The position numbers and the translations under genes were made by a program. A DNA stretch of 64,000 nt, from NCBI GenBank assembly GCA_000697475.1, contig JNEU01000734.1:1-64000 (forward strand), written 5' to 3'. The notes beneath the pieces were generated by a model. It saw nothing but the letters and a program-made list of their open reading frames with translations. It did no database searches and had not been told where the DNA came from. This DNA comes from Lichtheimia corymbifera B2541 (lineage: Eukaryota > Mucoromycota > Mucoromycetes > Mucorales > Lichtheimiaceae). Shown in pieces: positions 8,984-21,569 of this stretch (position 1 is the stretch's first letter; the number at the start of each line of letters is the position of its first letter).

Positions 8984-10703
8984 TTAATAGTACTGCACCT
9001 CGGCCTGATGGTGCTGTGGAGCTGGTGGTGGTGGTGGCGGGGGTTGATGATGTGTGGGCATCATTGAATGATGGTAATGGTTCTTTGTAGCAGTAGAAGC
9101 CATCATGGGAAAAGCACTTGTCATGTTGGCTTCATTTGGTGGAGGACCACCTGCTGGGGAAGTGATAGGCTGCAGCTGATGATGTTGCTCCATATTGTAC
9201 TTGTTGGCACCTGTTGGTAGTGGTGTAGGATAATACCCACTGTGCGTCGTCGACATGGAAAGAGGCGATCGATATTGCTCAGCAACAGGCTTAGTAGGAT
9301 TGGTATTCATTGACCTTGTTGCTGCTGCAGCCGGATGCTGATATTGCTGTTGTTGCCACATAATTGGTGATCCTTCCATGGATGATTTTCTAGGTCGACC
9401 ATAAAATGGAGATGGTGGTGGTGATTCAGTGACAATATCATGTCGAGCCATACCCGTGGATATGGGTGGTCTGGATTCCATGAATGGTGGTGGTGACATG
9501 GTTGCATGAAACGGTACCATAGGAGCGTTGCTATATTTCATCATGCCACCAGGTGGCGATGTTGACATGTCATGCACAGTTCGAGGAGTATTGGTAGCAG
9601 CTGTAGTTGCAGTGACAGCTGCTGCATGATTCATAGAACCATCATGCTGTTGCTGTTCATGATGCGGGTGCACAGGTGGTGATTGATGATGCTGTGCATA
9701 ACCAGGATGGCCAAAAGGTTCCATGTACATGTGATGTTGTGCCGTGGTTGCAGGGCTATCCAAACTCCCAGTGCGTGATGTTTTTGGTCTCGAGACTGGA
9801 AACGCTTCTGAGGCACGCCGTCGTTCTATAGTCCAAAATTATCATAATAAGTATGACATGTTCCCCTTAATTTTCATTGTTTTCATCAACATACGGGACG
9901 ATGGAATAAGGGAGTAAGGAGCTGGAGATGGCAACGCGCCTGCAAATTTCTTGGTTGTTTGGTGATATGGGTGATCCAGCACTTCAACATGTTCTGCCAT
10001 AGGTGGCACACGGAAGCTTTGTCGCATTAACAATTCAGGTGAGATCTCGAGTGATGCAAGTTCAGGGATTGACGATGGTGTTGATAAGCGGTGGTTCAAT
10101 ACATCTTCCTTGGTATAATAGCTGATCAAATGCTGAGCAGATCCATTTACCACCACGCTCATTGTCTTTTTGATAAGACCTCCCTTTTTAAAGTTATAGG
10201 AAGTAGTCAATGAGCCCACTAATGCGCGTTCACGGTTTCGATCTACGCCATCAAGCTCTTCAGTGGGATCCGCATCATTGAGTAGCTGTGGTGGTGGATA
10301 TGGCTGATGATGTTGTTGGCGATAACCACCATTGAAGCTATTATAGTTCATAGGTCGTCGGCGATCTTGCACGGAATCGCGCCCATCCAATTCACGATAA
10401 ATCAAAAAGTTGCCAAGAATGCGGGATGGACTCCATACATAACCATCGGTCCAACGTTTAATACCTAAAAGTATAGCATTGTCAAAATTACATTTTGCAA
10501 TGATAAAATGCACGCATAAAGGCACACATACCTGATTCACGTTCGTCAAAAACATATACAGTACCTGATTTTACAGCACCTCGTTCTCGTTCTTGGAGTC
10601 GGCGATTGATCTTTGGTAGGATACCTCTGCGACATGCTTCAAAGATCAGCAGGGTATCAGTTGTAGTTTCGATAAATCCGTGGAAGGTTTCAGTTGCAGG
10701 CAT
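8984..10703 (-). CDS. WOPR-domain (Gti1/Pac2 family) transcription factor
   Basis: Three exons (10,703-10,532; 10,464-9,895; 9,825-8,984) encode 527 aa. Introns are 67 and 69 bp with GTATGT donors and TTTAG/TATAG acceptors in matching phase. The N-terminus, ETFHGFIETTTDTLLIFEAC and then RRGILPKI, is the start of the WOPR box (residues 1-82), which continues after intron 1 with TDGYVWSPSRILGNFLIYREL. The second conserved half (about 143-185) has LIKKTMSVVVNG and HLISYYTKEDV. The C-terminal half is disordered and rich in H, Q, P and M. WOPR proteins (Wor1, Ryp1, Sge1, Gti1, Pac2) bind DNA directly and control morphology, sporulation and virulence-type programmes. Which paralogue this is cannot be told. 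The long upstream region is typical of a heavily regulated gene. Confidence 0.93.
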
Positions 10704-13700
10704 TCGTGTAAGATTATTGTTGATGCTGTACTATAAGTATGAGTGTGTGTACAAGTGATCGACTGTTTATGTATGCTGTGGGCAAGAAACGCAAAGCAAA
10801 AAAGAAAAAAGTGAGTGGCGTGTCAAGAAAGAAAGAAACGAGAAAAGTCGAGCTTAAAAAAAGAAGAGTGGGAATAGGAGAGTTGGGAGAAAGTGTGGAA
10901 GGGGTGATATATGATGGCTAACAAGAGTTGCTTGGGGGATGGGGGACGAGGGGAAGCCAGAGATAAAAAGAAGGCGAGGGTGATGTGTGTATAGGATAGG
11001 CCTAAAGCGGCATGGACGACGATGCAATTCATCCACCCTTGACTTCACCATCGTCCCAAATGATCGTTTCGCTCGAATATTCGCCTTGCATGTCGCGTGA
11101 GATGCTTTGTATAGTATCATTTTGACCCTGAATGGAGGTTCCCTTTTTTTGCCATGGGCCGGCATAGTGGTTGGACCTACTTTTGGGCAACCTTTCAGAA
11201 CGTATTGACCTCGAAATAGCAATTACCATCATGCTACAATGCTACGCACTGCAACAAAAGTGAGAAGGGCAAGGAGACAAGGGGTATTGAACGATTGGAT
11301 GTGTGCCATTTGCACAGCCAATTTGCGATTTGGCGCTGACAGGAGATGTAAAAGCGTGGAAATGATGTTAGTGGTATCAGGGTAGCAGTATCCACGGACA
11401 AGCGAATCGGGAGAGCAATAGCAAGTAAGGAATGGGGGGTCAAAAACCGTTAGAGAGCAAAAAAAGAGGGGAAAGAGACAAAGTTTGCATGCTTTTGCTT
11501 GCAAGATCGCCCATTTGAACATCGCCCCTGACCCATCATCTACCCAACACTCTCGCCACGAGCCGTCTGATATCCGTATACGGCAATGAGAGAAAAAACA
11601 TTGCTTCTACACTGCTTAAAGAAAATGAAAAAGGCTGGCATCAACCACAATGGTGTTGCTATCCCCACATTGTTACTATAATTGTTCTCCAATGCTGTTG
11701 TTGGCGTATATGCATCGCATAACATGGCATAAATTGATGATGATATGTGCAATGAAGATAGTTGCATACAATAGCCAATGATGCTGTCTGTTCTCTGGGA
11801 AGGCTGTTCCATAAGGGGGAACCTGTATCTTGATTCTGCATGCTATTTCCTTACATTTTCATTTTCCTACCACAACGTGCGTGCAATGAGCTCCCGTTCC
11901 CCTACATGTCTTACCGCTCATTCATACGCCGTAACAATAATGACACTATATCTGTGTTGCATATGTATAAATGCGTTCACCCACTTGCTATTATCCGTGG
12001 CTTGGTCACATTGGCCTTCTTGTTATCTCCTTGATGCTGCGCGTTGATGCGGATGATAGATGACCTATGTACCATGGGCGATAACAAGCACGCATCAGCG
12101 ATCTTGATTGCGACATTTGAGATATGCAATATGCATATTTGTTGCACCGTGTACAATGTACGATTATTATAACCTTTCCCGTAGACCCTTCATTTCTAAG
12201 TTGCTGGTACATTTGTACACAGAGAATGTGCGCACGTCCACTTGTCTCTATTTTTGACACAGGTAGAGTTTTTTTTTTTTATGTGTATGTTGGTTATTTT
12301 AATGGCAATAAAGGTACCAGAATAGTGTATATCAAGAACAAAGGCAAGGGTTCCAGATCAAAGCAAGGGAAAGGAGACGGTGATATGCGTGAGAGTTTCA
12401 CTGGTATTGTGTGTACCATTGATGGCTGTAAAAGGGAACAGGGGATCTGCAGAGAGCATCATTGACAAAGAACAACAAATATTTCCCGATATTGTATTCA
12501 TTACGGAGGTGTGAGCGTAGCAGCAAAAATAGCTGTGGAAATTGACAATTTTTTTCTTGTCGTGGCGACAAAAGGGAGTGAGAATGGAATCATTGTTGAA
12601 TGAATGGACCAGCGTGTGCACATACGTGGTATGACTTTTTACAAAGAAATCATGCACCACGCGTGTGTGATATTCAGACGTACATTGGATCGCTCCTTGT
12701 CATCAACCCGTGCCCCCTGATGATAATGGTGGTGCGGATGTGCTCTCCTGTTATTCACTTTACCCCTGGCCGTTTATCTCCGCGCCATGACAGCTACGTA
12801 GCAGATGCAGCAGCTGCTGCATGATTCACAACACCATCCATCCTCGGTAAAATACACGGCCCTCGCATACCCAACTCATCCCAAATTTGCTGCCATAATC
12901 GCAAATCACCATGCAATGTCGTCTTTCCCCTTCCCCTTTCCTCAACGTGGTGTGCAGTAAAACATCATCATCATCATCCCTCGCATCTGGTAACTAGCTT
13001 TTCGATTCTTTATCAATCCTTACTTTACATCATTCGTAACGATAAAAGGTATTTCGGGTATGGTATGTATTCATATTGATAGAGTTATTGTGCGGAATGG
13101 TATGCAGCATGGATGTGTGTCATCCTACCCATAGTGTCACTTGATGATGGTACACAAGATGATGCGCTTACTTGCTCGGAATGCACACATGGTTCAGGAG
13201 TAAAACGGTATAACGCTTGGTCGTTTTCTATTCTGAGAAGGTAAACAAACTCAAAGTCATACGTAGTTTGGGGGGGGGGAGGAAAGCAGTGAAGGAGACG
13301 ATAATTGGGAGATGGAAGTGAGAAATTGCGAACAAGAGTGATGAGAAAAGGAGAAGCGCACATACACATACAACATCACGGCTATGAAAACAAAAAGGCA
13401 CCAGGTCACACATTTGATGCAAGATCGTCGTCGTAATGACGAAAAGATTACGGCAGCTTGACCGCGCTCGTACAGGCGCCGATAATCCCTTACTTTGTAA
13501 TATAGGTGTATATAGCATAAAGGGATGATAACGATGGCCTTCATGTTGTCGTGTGTAAATGCCTCGCACAGTATAAACCCCTTGACCCTGGGATTTAATG
13601 CATACTCAATGTCTGTGTATCTCGCATTTTACTTGATCTCTTTTGCTGTGTGGTGCTTTATGTAACAATTCGAATACAACCCATCGTTGCTGATGAGAAT

Positions 13701-14394
13701 CAAAATGAACATGCCTTTGCACACACATGGGTCCTACATGAACCAAACAATAATGTGCGCTCGACATGGACATTATTTAAACAAATCCAGTCAAAAGTAT
13801 ATTGATTAGATTACATTAGCGTTTGCAAAGTTTATTGAAGGAAAACCCGGTGCTATACCTTAACAACAAGTTTAACTATAATTTCCATTGAGGAAACCTA
13901 GAGCCTGTCAATGTTAAGCCCACGCTTAAAGCAAAGGCGTGAAGAAACCTTGTCCTGCAATTAATATCCATCACATGATCGACACAAACAATTGGCAAAC
14001 TAGAGTTAGGTATTTACATGCACGATCGTAAACTCATACTTGATTACTTCTGACATGACAAAAAAAAGGGGGGTTGAGGTGGAAACGGTACCCATGCGCA
14101 TAAAGAAATGGCGCCTGGAGATAGTGGATGATTGGTTCTAAGATTGAATTGTAATCAACGCCAAATGCACAACACACATGAGACCAATAAAGCAAGCAAG
14201 ATGAAAGAAACGGAATAAATGTACACTATTATGGTAAAGTCATGGAAACTGTACAATATCAAAATGATGGTCGAAAAAGAAAGAGAAAGGCAGAATGTAA
14301 TGTGAAATGTTGCTAAGTTGTATATCGCGGGATGTGGTTGTATTATGTATAGATATGAATATTGAGTGAGGAAAGTTGTCGGATGGAAGGTTCA
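10704..14394. other. Long intergenic region
   Basis: The 3.7 kb between the WOPR gene start and the Zn2Cys6 gene end has no gene I can support. A possible minus-strand terminal exon at about 11,032-11,110 encodes a peptide containing SRDMQGEYSSETIIWDDGEV and follows an acceptor-like ccattcag. No upstream exons could be joined to it. A G-run lies at about 13,269-13,277. Small open frames on both strands look like chance frames. Confidence 0.45.
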
Positions 14395-17368
14395 TTAGCC
14401 GAAGAATTGGAATGGACCCTTGATTTGCTCGTCGTGAAGTCGTTTATGACCTGCATTGGGCGGTTGTAATGGTATCGTCGCAGGATACGAGGATGACGAA
14501 GTTAATGGATGATGATGGTGATGATAATTCGGTTGGGCAAACGGTGTCACAGTGGGTGGTGATTGTTGTTGTTGATGTTGTGGTGGTGGTTGTTGCTGGT
14601 GATGTTGCATGGGTGATGGGGTGTTATGGTTAGTCCATCTTGCACTTCCACTTGCTGTTACTGGGAATGGCGAGGCTGAATAATAATCCATAGGTGTTGT
14701 CATGTGTGCAAATTGACTCTCATCCATAACAGGACCAAATCCGCTCACCACTGAAGCAACCGAAGGTGCTACTGGTGGAGGTGTGGTTTGTAGCATGTCT
14801 TGAAGCGTGCCAGGTGGACCAGTACCAAAGAAATCAGTAAACATCATTCCTCCTAATGGTGCTGCAGCTGGTTCCTTGATCATGTTGCTAAACATTTCAC
14901 TCGTCGAAGGTGCTGCTATTGATGCTGTGTTTGTCGTAGTTGTGGTGGTTACTGACCCTGTGGTTGCCGGGGTAACTGATGTAGTCGTTGTAGTCATCAT
15001 ATCTTGATGTGTTGGTGTTGATGTCTGGTTGTCTAAAGATGATGCTTTTGTTGCTGCTTCGTGTTCCTCACTAAGATCGAGATCTTCAACTTGTTGCTCA
15101 GTCAATAACCGTTCGATCTTGTTCACAAAGGCTACGACGTATTTGTGCTGTCTCACTGGTGATGATGTAAGGATGCGTACGATGCGTTCTAATTGCTGCC
15201 TGAACCATTGTCTGCTTTCTTCACTGCTTTCATCGTTGCCAATGCGACTGAGGAAGAGCCGGTAGATCATAGCAGGGACCATGATAGTCTCAAGCGAGAA
15301 ATGGCACCAACGCTGATTCAATCGACCAAAGCATTCAAGTAACTCAACCATCACATCAGCTGCTTGTAAACATCGTTTCTGTGCTAGCAAATCGATAGCT
15401 GAAGAGGCACTTGTTGGAATATCAGCACCACCCACGGCGGATGAGGAAGAGGATGATGAAGAAGAAGATCGTGAAGCAAAGAGGCTATAAAGCTGAGATA
15501 TCTGGAAATGAAATTCCCAATTCAACTTGAGACAGGCTTGTTCACGAAAAGAAGTGCTGCTCCAATCACGACGATGAAGATCTTGACCTGGAACATACTT
15601 GAACTCTGTTGGCAGCTGATCATACCAATCTTGCAATTCCCTATCGAGGCTTGATATAGATGCAAGCAATGGACTATCTTGAGCCGTGGTGTGAATGATG
15701 TTGCGATAGATACGAGTGATCCGGAAACGTTGATTGATGAACATGACACGCCATCGTCTTTCGCCTTGTTCATGATCCATAGCATCTGGGAATGACACTG
15801 TCACAACATCCTCGGGTGGCAATGAAAAGGGCCGATCGGAATGAATGCTGCATAATGTCTCCAAAAAGTAAATAGCCCAAAAGAAACGTCGGTTTCTCTC
15901 TCGAATCAGTGGATCGGTCTCTGATGTTGGTTCAGGTTCACGGTACATTTTCATATCAAGACACATGCGAATAGCCAGGCCAAGGTACATATATGCTTCC
16001 GATTCACAACCACGACGACCAATAGCATAGACATACATGATCAAGAGACTATGCATTGTATCCACATCCGTCACTGCAAACCGCTCTTTGAGTAATTCTT
16101 TGGCCTTGGCAAAGTAAGGTTCACCGACTTTGTTAGGATCTTGACCCGGGAATAGATTGTGATGTACAGCAGCATGTCGAGCTGTCCAACACATGACTGC
16201 ATTCAAAAGTAATGGATCAAGTGAACCCCGCTTGTATCGCTCAACGACTGAGTTTGCTGGATCAACACATGGCAGCATCAACATGCATTCGTCGTAAATC
16301 TCAATCAATATCGAAAACATCTCATCCGACATCAAATCATAGAGATCGCCTTGGTTGTCAAGACCCGATGCTGTTTGCTGTTGCTGTTTGCCATCATTGG
16401 ATTGTGCTTCCCAAGTGCTGTACAATGGAAAGGTCTTGAGTCTCGTCTTCCATAAATTCTTTTTTCGTACAAGCGTAGTCGTTGATGCATCCAATGGCAC
16501 TGCATTGCTCGATGACGAAGATGTGGGTGAAGATACCTCGGGTGAATCATGACTGCATGCACTATGAATACTGGTTTTGCTGTCAATTGGTGTAGATGAT
16601 GATGCTGGCGGTCGTTGTTCCTGTTGCTGCTGCTGTTGTTGTTGCTGCTGGAGTTGTGGAGAGATACAACCAAGGAGCATATCATACAGTGCATGAATCG
16701 AAATGACATTGGTATCAATACGTAGACCATTGGGCGTGAGAGAAAGTGTCCATTGTGGATGTGACGACGAAGATAAGGCTGATGATGATAATGATGATGA
16801 TGACGACGAGGATGGTAGTGCACATGAAGATGAATTGGTAGCAGTAGCGGATGATGTAAAGAGACGATGAGGAGTATCATTCGATCGAGTCATTCGGAAT
16901 TCATCGGCTACGTAGCGAGTGTTGGTTGATACATCTTTCATATCAGTCTCTATCGATTGCACACGACGTTGAAGCATATCGACGGTCTCATTGAGCTTGA
17001 CGAGGTTGAATAGATCGACTTGTGTTGCTGAGCCATTGTAAGAGCATGTTGCTATTTGTTTTCATGTCAGCTGATCCAAATGAAGGATAAAGAAGATTTG
17101 ACAGCTTACCTTTAGCTTGCTGACAGCGAGAACATGCAGGATGAGCAAAATCGCATTTGACTATGATAAACCATTAGAAGAAATAAGATAAATGATATAA
17201 TAATGCATACCTTTCTTTGATCTGCAGCAAGGAGAGAGAATGGTGGGGTTGATTACTAAGATGGACTATAAGATGTGCTTGATCAGCTTACCTGCATCGT
17301 TCACAGGCCATTGTCATTCGGATTTTCTTTGATGCAGCGGCTCCAGATGGGCGTTGTTCTTGTGACAT
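14395..17368 (-). CDS. Zn2Cys6 (Gal4-type) transcription factor with fungal-specific middle domain
   Basis: Four exons (17,368-17,292; 17,221-17,211; 17,160-17,110; 17,051-14,395) encode 931 aa. The zinc cluster has the canonical spacing CX2CX6CX6CX2CX6C with cysteines at residues 22, 25, 32, 39, 42 and 49. It is split over exons 1-4, including an 11-nt exon that supplies S-K-K and completes the codons on either side. Residues of about 260-620 match the fungal transcription-factor (Fungal_trans) regulatory domain, with blocks such as LLLNAVMCWTARHAA, YMYLGLAIRMCLDM and FFWAIYFLETLCSIHSDRP. Serine, glutamine and histidine runs surround it. The protein should bind CGG-type DNA sites in the nucleus. 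Target genes are unknown. Relatives include the Xlr1/Cat8-like broad group, but no orthologue can be named. Confidence 0.93.
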
Positions 17369-18970
17369 GTTGTATTAAGGAGGGAGACTGTGCTGGATGA
17401 ACAGACACAGCACACGGCAACACACCTACGCAACACGTTCGGGAAAAGAGAAAGCAAAGGGAGAGAGAGAAGCTCAAAGAGACGTGAGAACCCCTCTCCC
17501 ACTCACTCGATCTATGGACTCCGATCCGAGACAGTAACACAAACTGGTGTACTGGATCTACCCATTGGCCGCGGGAAGACGTGGGTTGCTTGGCATCCAC
17601 ACTGCAATCATCCATCTTGTATCCATACAATTCAAATATGGATTATATAAATACACATTAGACATTGGTATTGATCTCTGGGTTGACAAGAAAGAAAGCA
17701 ATGGCATTGGATAAAGGAAAGGGATCATGTTATGGGGTGTACTCGTAGGTTTCAAGGAAACGGGACTGGATATTTCTTTTCTCCACGGTAGCATGATCCT
17801 GTCTGCTGTGTGACCCAAGTCCACTTTTTCGGTTATGGGATATGCCTTTAATAAACGGCTTCATTATTATGCATATCCAATAAGATATGTCTTATCCATA
17901 TCTACTCTGCTCTCAATTTCGTAGAGATCAACGCTTGTTTGATTTTAATCTTCGTGCGGCGGCGTCGTCTTTGAGTTACACCTATTTGGCTCCGCAATGC
18001 AAGGCAAAAGAACGAAAAAAAGAAAAAAGAATCAAGCAAGGGATAATCTCCATAAAAGGAAAGGAACGTGTAACACAAGCAAAGCAAGAGCTGTAAAGCA
18101 AAGCGTTGTTTTACTCAAGTACCCCACACTGGGAAGGCACACCGCCTTTTGGGTGGCTCGGTCTCAGTTGCTCATTTCATATCCGCTTTGCCGTTCATTG
18201 CAGCTCAGTTATGATATCAGCCCACGGATCAATGGTGCCTGCTGTTCGTACCTTATGCTCTTGCTTGTTTTGTTACACAAGTAAACAACGGAATCAGTAT
18301 TTCCCAAAAACATGTAGCTTATAATTGGATTATGATGCAAGAGCCAATTTGCAGCCCAATCAAAATAGTGGCTGTCCCAGTGCATTCCCATCACCAATGA
18401 TAGCATCAATTAGTAATCTCATTATCATCTCACTTGTTAGTTGGCCTGCTTAATTGGCCGTGGAAAAGCGGGATGATAATAGATCGATTGTGGATAAATC
18501 CATGTGGGCCATGATCGGTTTGACATGGTACCATGTTCATGTCAAATGATCTGGTTTGAGCAACATCATGTCCCAATTATTCGTGGGATTGGCTACTACA
18601 AGTACATCATGCAACATCAATACCTTGCTTGGTTGCACATCGATCATGCGTAGCTGTGGGAAGCGGAGGAGGACCACTTTTAAAATTCACGAGCTTCCAG
18701 AATGACCGTCAACGTGCTGGTAGCCATGAATTGTGTTGCTCCATGTCCTGTGCTTGATATCGTAGTACTAGCGTAACCAAGGCAATCGACCCATACTGCT
18801 GTACTCAAGCTGCTGGGTGATCTTGGTACCATTTACATGTAACCTTTCGTGAGTATAAAATATATTACTGCTTTCACTTATAAAATGTTTATTTGTTTGA
18901 ATAATGGTATTTTGTCGAGTATACGGGTATCTGAGCTGCATAAGGGTGGTGTATTTCAATGCCGACTCAT
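17369..18970. other. Intergenic, 1.6 kb
   Basis: Upstream region of the Zn2Cys6 gene and downstream region of the kinase-like gene. No supported gene, ordered repeat or RNA gene was found. Open frames of 60-110 codons around 17,301-17,830 are low-complexity and overlap on both strands. Confidence 0.5.
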
Positions 18971-21054
18971 TTAGGCTGTGGTTGCCCTGATCAACATTTC
19001 CAAGGTATCCAAGACCTTCCCACACAAAAACTCGTACGCTGTTTCTTCACCATCGATACGACGCACATCGATCATGCGTAATCCATGCGATGCTGCTGCT
19101 GCAACACAAATTTCTACCATGAATGTCACTTTCTGTCGGCTTTCATTGTCACCGTAAATGGCACCAGAATGAGGTGCAGCAGGTCGAGTGCACTCAAATT
19201 TGAGATTGTGGGTTGTGGCATTGATACCAAGTACGCCAAGGACTTGTGTCAAGTAGGATTCCAATTGGGTCTCAGTCATCTTGCGGAAAATCAGCAATGA
19301 CTCGTATTGCACACGCGTGCACGGTTCATTATTGTCATTACTGGAATGGTGAATAAAAGAAAACACGCCCTTTCTACCTGCTGGAAATGGAAACTCCGAG
19401 TCAGTGAGTGATCAGTGCACACATACACAGTATCCCTATGTGTATCATACAACTTGTCTCACTTGCCTTTTTTACTTCTCCTCCGGATGAATCTTCGCAG
19501 GCTGCCAAAAAGACGCATATTGTGATGATGATCTTCTTTCTCAGTAGTAGCGTTTTGCTGCTTTTGAGAATAATACGTCAATACGGGTGTTGATGCTGCT
19601 GCTGCCTGTTGTCGTGTTGGTGAAGGTGTAGGTGAAGGAGATGGTGGTGTAGGTGGAGCAGTAATGGTAACTCGGGAAGCTTTGGGAGCATCGGTAGTTT
19701 GGGTAGTGGATACTGCAGCTTGTGCAGCCATCGAATCTTCATCGGGTTCAGTTGGCACAGGTGAATTGATACCATGGTTACCATTCGTAGGTGTAGTGAC
19801 AGTAGCAGAAGATGTGGTCGCCTGACGATTATCTGCAATCGTTTTTGTAGCCTCTTCTTCTAGTATATGCATGGGCTTTTCCAAAAAAGCACGATGACCT
19901 GCCAACCAAGGATGCGCTATCACCACATCAATGCTGCATCGGAATGCAGGATCCGGCTCCAACATTTGGCGCAAAAGATCGCGTGCATCTTCACTGACAC
20001 GAGGTGGGAATGTCAAAGCTGCTTCGAGCATGTCTTGATATAATAGATTCACGTTGCCTTCATTTTTGAGTGCTGTAAATCCACGATCTTCAAATGGCAA
20101 GTAGCCGCATAACATTGTATATAGCACCACGCCACATGACCAAATATCAACAGCCGGGCCTACATATTCGGTACGCAACAACAGCTCTGGTGCTGCATAA
20201 CATGGCGACCCACAACATGTCGATAACAAATCTCCCTCACAACGATTGGCAAATCCAAATCCCGTGACAAGTAAGTGTTGATCATCCACGAGTATAAGAT
20301 TTTCCTATGTAACAATGGGGAACTTGATATCAGCTAAAGTGTAAAGGACGATCATCGCTTTCCCCTTGTTTTACCAGCTTAAGATCTCGATGCACAACTT
20401 GCTTACGATGCATGTAATGAACGCTGCTGATCAATTGGGCAAAAAACACTTGGGCCTTGGATTCTTCAACATAGTCATTCTTCACGACATATTCGAAAAG
20501 CTCGCCTTCGGGTGCATACTCCATCACCAAACCAACATGGGTTTGGGTTTCAATGACATCAAAGAGTTTGACAATCGATGGATGGATCAAGCGCTACGTG
20601 AAAGTGTATTTAATAATGCAGACCCGCCATAATACTCGTATGTACACAAACACGCACACCCCTCCTCTGTCTCTCCCTCCCTCCGATGTGGACAAGTGCA
20701 TTACCTTGAGAATAGAGATTTCCAAGTCCACCTTGTCTCGTAGATTGAATTCTTCAACTCGGGCTTTATTAATGAGCTTCACAGCGACCTAATGCTTGCA
20801 CGTGAATTTTCATCCTGTACAACAAGGAAAAGCAGCAGAGTTCATACCTCTTTACCAGTGTGAACATGCACGGCACGCTTGGTTTTGCTATATTCATCGC
20901 TCAAGGAAAGTGTATCCAATAGTAGATAGGGTCCCAGCTGCTTCTTTTTCTTGTCCTGTGATCCGACAATGGCTGATCCATTACATTCACTGCATTGGCT
21001 GCTTGTAGTGGTATCAGTTGTCGGTGTAATGGGAGTCGTGGCAGTAGGCGACAT
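18971..21054 (-). CDS. Kin4-like protein kinase homologue with KA1-like C-terminus, probable pseudokinase
   Basis: Five exons (21,054-20,848; 20,788-20,705; 20,593-20,375; 20,304-19,467; 19,380-18,971) encode about 585 aa. The kinase-like domain spans about residues 40-320. It keeps the ATP-binding lysine (EVAVKLI), HRDLKLEN, the Kin4-type CCGSPCYAAPEL, VDIWSCGVVLYTMLCGYLPF and HPWL. The glycine-rich loop is replaced by DTLSLSDEYSKTK with no glycine, and the DFG motif reads GFG (LLVTGFGFAN). Both losses point to impaired catalysis. Residues 330-450 are disordered and end in a basic patch (LRRFIRRRSKK). The last exon ends in a KA1-like fold (VTFMVEICVAAA, LRMIDVRRIDGEETAYEFL), typical of membrane-binding CAMKL kinases. 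Intron 4 has a GC donor (AG/GCAAGT) and a tandem CAGCAG acceptor. A scaffold or regulator role is inferred. Confidence 0.88.
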
Positions 21055-21569
21055 GATAAAAAGAGACGCGTGCAGGAAGAAAAAGAAAAATAAATCGGAA
21101 AAGGAGTGAAAAAAGGGAGCAACAAACGGTGGCTAAACAAATAAATCGAGTTGAGATTACACACAGCTTAATATTTGACGGGATCATGATCCGAGCTTGC
21201 TTTAGTCTATATCGCACTCACATCCGCACCCTCACATAACACAAACACACGCACACACACACATTGAATTAATTGGTTGCTTATGCCGATATTGTCCCAA
21301 TCACAAAATGGAAATCGGTATCGCTCCAAGTAGGAAAGCAACAACGGGCATCAATTATGAGCAACGACAATGAGTAAGTGGGACTTGAATATCGTTGTCA
21401 TTTATATAGACTTACTATTGCCTATGTATGAGTAATGTTCTTACACATTTATGCAACCACATTATAATCGTAGTATCCGTCTGCACAGGAACCTGCCACC
21501 TTTGCCATCCATATTTGCAATCAGGAACCACCTCTGTGATATGGGCCTGAAACAATGTTCAGGGCAGCG
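21055..21569. other. Promoter side of the kinase-like gene, up to the repeat
   Basis: About 500 bp with a short (ca)n run near 21,240-21,262 and no supported gene. Sequence similarity to the dispersed repeat begins around 21,570. Confidence 0.5.

Noticed and set aside
16332..16880. 182-codon His-rich frame on the minus strand inside the Zn2Cys6 gene
   Set aside because: It is an alternative frame of the gene's low-complexity GAT/CAT repeats. The main frame carries the conserved domain.
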